From contig JAAVAY010000129.1 of NCBI GenBank assembly GCA_014803815.1, positions 1 through 6,669 of the forward strand: a stretch of 6,669 bases of DNA, written 5' to 3'. The position numbers were made by a program, and so were the translations under genes. Position 1 is the stretch's first letter. Every line of letters begins with the position of its first letter. The stretch is from Allobaculum sp. (GTDB lineage: Bacteria > Bacillota_I > Bacilli_A > Erysipelotrichales > Erysipelotrichaceae). Shown here piece by piece: positions 5,806 through 6,669 of the stretch. Under the pieces are notes generated by a model. It saw nothing but the letters and a program-made list of their open reading frames with translations. It was not told the origin of the DNA and ran no database searches.

Positions 5806-5810
5806 GGAGG
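5806..5810 (+). promoter_or_regulatory. Ribosome binding site of the DUF285-like gene
   Basis: GGAGG stands four bases before ATG at 5815, immediately after the tRNA terminator T-run. It is strong, slightly close, and marks the true start of a reading frame that has no stop codon in the window. Confidence 0.8.
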
Positions 5811-5814
5811 CTAA

Positions 5815-6669
5815 ATGAAAATAATCGATCAGGGATACTTAGGAACCGCTCTTTGGACTTTAGATGATATGGGAACTTTAACCATTGGGACAGGTGAATT
5901 TGAAAATCAGAAGAAAGATTTTTCTTGGCCTTGGAGCCAAGAATCCATCGCCAATAAAATTTCATTTATCGATGGAAGCGCTCCCTTCAAAGCAAGCGGA
6001 ATTTATCGCGGGGCTTTTCAAGGTTTGTTGGTTTTAAAATCGGCCGATTTATCTGGCTGGGACACATCTGCTTTGAGCGATATATCCGCTTTGTTCGATG
6101 GCTGTCGAGAGATGGAGTCTATTGAGATTTCAAATTGGAATACTTCTCGTGTCGTTGACATGAGAGAGCTATTCGAAGACTGTTGGGCTTTAGAAAAGAT
6201 GGATCTCTCAAAATGGAATACTTCTAAAGTCACCAACATGAGCTTTATGTTTTTTTGTTGCTCCGCGATTCAAGAAATTGATCTTTCCAATTGGGATACT
6301 TCAAAGGTCGAAGACATGAGCTACATGTTTGGCGAGTGTTTTTCCCTTCACACTTTGAAAGCTGCCAACTGGGATATTGCGAAGGTGGAGAGAATGACGT
6401 TCTTTTGTAACAACTGTTATGATCTTCAAACTTTGGATGTCTCCCAGTGGAATCCTTGTTCGGTCCGATCCATGATTGCTGCGTTTTGTAATTGCCATAA
6501 TCTCAAAACGCTCGATGTCTCTAAATGGGATATTTCTAACCTAGAGGATATATGTGCTCTTTTTGGCCAATGTTATAATCTTGAGAACTTAGATGTCTCC
6601 AATTGGGATACCTCCTATATCGATAATATGTGTGAGGCCTTTCAAAATTGTTACAATCTCAAAGCATTG
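5815..6669 (+). CDS. DUF285/BspA-like repeat protein without signal peptide (3' end outside window)
   Basis: An uninterrupted frame of 285 codons runs to the last base. Residues 9-28, LGTALWTLDDMGTLTIGTGE, match the short WTLD-xGTLTI module common at the start of BspA-like and DUF285 proteins, followed by the usual PW...I segment (39-50). From about residue 72 come eight 26-residue repeats of the form LxxLDLSNWDTSKVxDMxxMFxxC, and a ninth begins at the edge. Trp82, 108, 134, 160, 186, 212, 238 and 264 and Cys97, 123, 149, 175, 201, 227, 253 and 279 recur at exactly 26 residues. DUF285 (Mycoplasma lipoprotein/BspA-type LRR) proteins are usually exported, yet the N-terminus here (MKIIDQGYLGTALW) has no hydrophobic core and no lipobox. 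It may therefore be cytoplasmic or use another route. The missing C-terminus could hold further domains. The ligand is unknown. Confidence 0.9.
   Translation, partial: MKIIDQGYLGTALWTLDDMGTLTIGTGEFENQKKDFSWPWSQESIANKISFIDGSAPFKASGIYRGAFQGLLVLKSADLSGWDTSALSDISALFDGCREMESIEISNWNTSRVVDMRELFEDCWALEKMDLSKWNTSKVTNMSFMFFCCSAIQEIDLSNWDTSKVEDMSYMFGECFSLHTLKAANWDIAKVERMTFFCNNCYDLQTLDVSQWNPCSVRSMIAAFCNCHNLKTLDVSKWDISNLEDICALFGQCYNLENLDVSNWDTSYIDNMCEAFQNCYNLKAL
6028..6669 (+). repeat. 78-bp coding tandem repeat (26-aa DUF285 unit), eight units and part of a ninth
   Basis: The units step by 78 bp; the TGG codon of the conserved Trp falls at 6058, 6136, 6214, 6292, 6370, 6448, 6526 and 6604. DNA identity between units is moderate, with synonymous variation (GATCTCTCA, GATCTTTCC, GATGTCTCC), so the array is old rather than freshly expanded. 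Units 5 to 8 drift most (ANWDIAK, SQWNPCS). Confidence 0.9.

Noticed and set aside
5657..5815. T-box or other riboswitch ahead of the DUF285-like gene
   Set aside because: The region is fully explained by a complete tRNA and a simple terminator; no T-box sequence or antiterminator pairing was found.
6028..6669. Tandem 78-bp periodicity as a CRISPR array or non-coding satellite
   Set aside because: The period is in frame, keeps protein residues while DNA varies at synonymous sites, and has no spacer structure.

Overview
The window looks like an ordinary chromosomal stretch of a low-to-mid GC Bacillota (Firmicutes). The evidence is a SufB-type Fe-S scaffold gene at the head of an operon, strong GGAGG ribosome sites, TTG starts, sigma-A-type promoters, a CCA-encoding tRNA gene, and repeat proteins of the internalin-LRR and DUF285/BspA kinds. 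An Erysipelotrichia-like gut or oral bacterium would fit, but that placement is inference and not firm.

Region 1 (1-3051, plus strand) is the downstream part of an operon. It holds the 3' end of sufB, then a 5-formyltetrahydrofolate cyclo-ligase gene overlapping its stop, then an SGNH/GDSL esterase gene overlapping that by ATGA, then a 353-residue protein of unknown function with its own ribosome site. The operon closes at a hairpin that should work in both directions. Region 2 (3061-3467, minus strand) is a complete cold-shock protein gene: a near-consensus promoter, a leader of about 117 nt with a U7-loop hairpin, a strong ribosome site and a terminator with a UUCG tetraloop. It converges on the operon of region 1.

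Region 3 (3468-5236) is a non-coding spacer followed by a 480-residue protein made almost wholly of 22-residue leucine-rich repeats. It resembles an internalin ectodomain but has no signal peptide or wall anchor. Region 4 (5237-5797) has a small MazG-type nucleotide pyrophosphohydrolase and a tRNA-Leu(GAG) gene with its own promoter and terminator.

Region 5 (5815 to the end) is an open reading frame that runs off the window. It encodes a DUF285/BspA-like protein with eight visible 26-residue repeats. Trp and Cys recur at exactly 26-residue steps, and again there is no signal peptide. It starts 17 nt after the tRNA terminator, so it has no room for a promoter of its own after that hairpin.

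The first operon joins housekeeping functions (Fe-S assembly, folate salvage). The more unusual part is the presence, within about 600 nt of each other, of two leader-less repeat-solenoid proteins from families usually found outside the cell. I see no CRISPR array, insertion sequence, toxin-antitoxin pair or phage gene, and no clear evidence of a new defence or mobile system.
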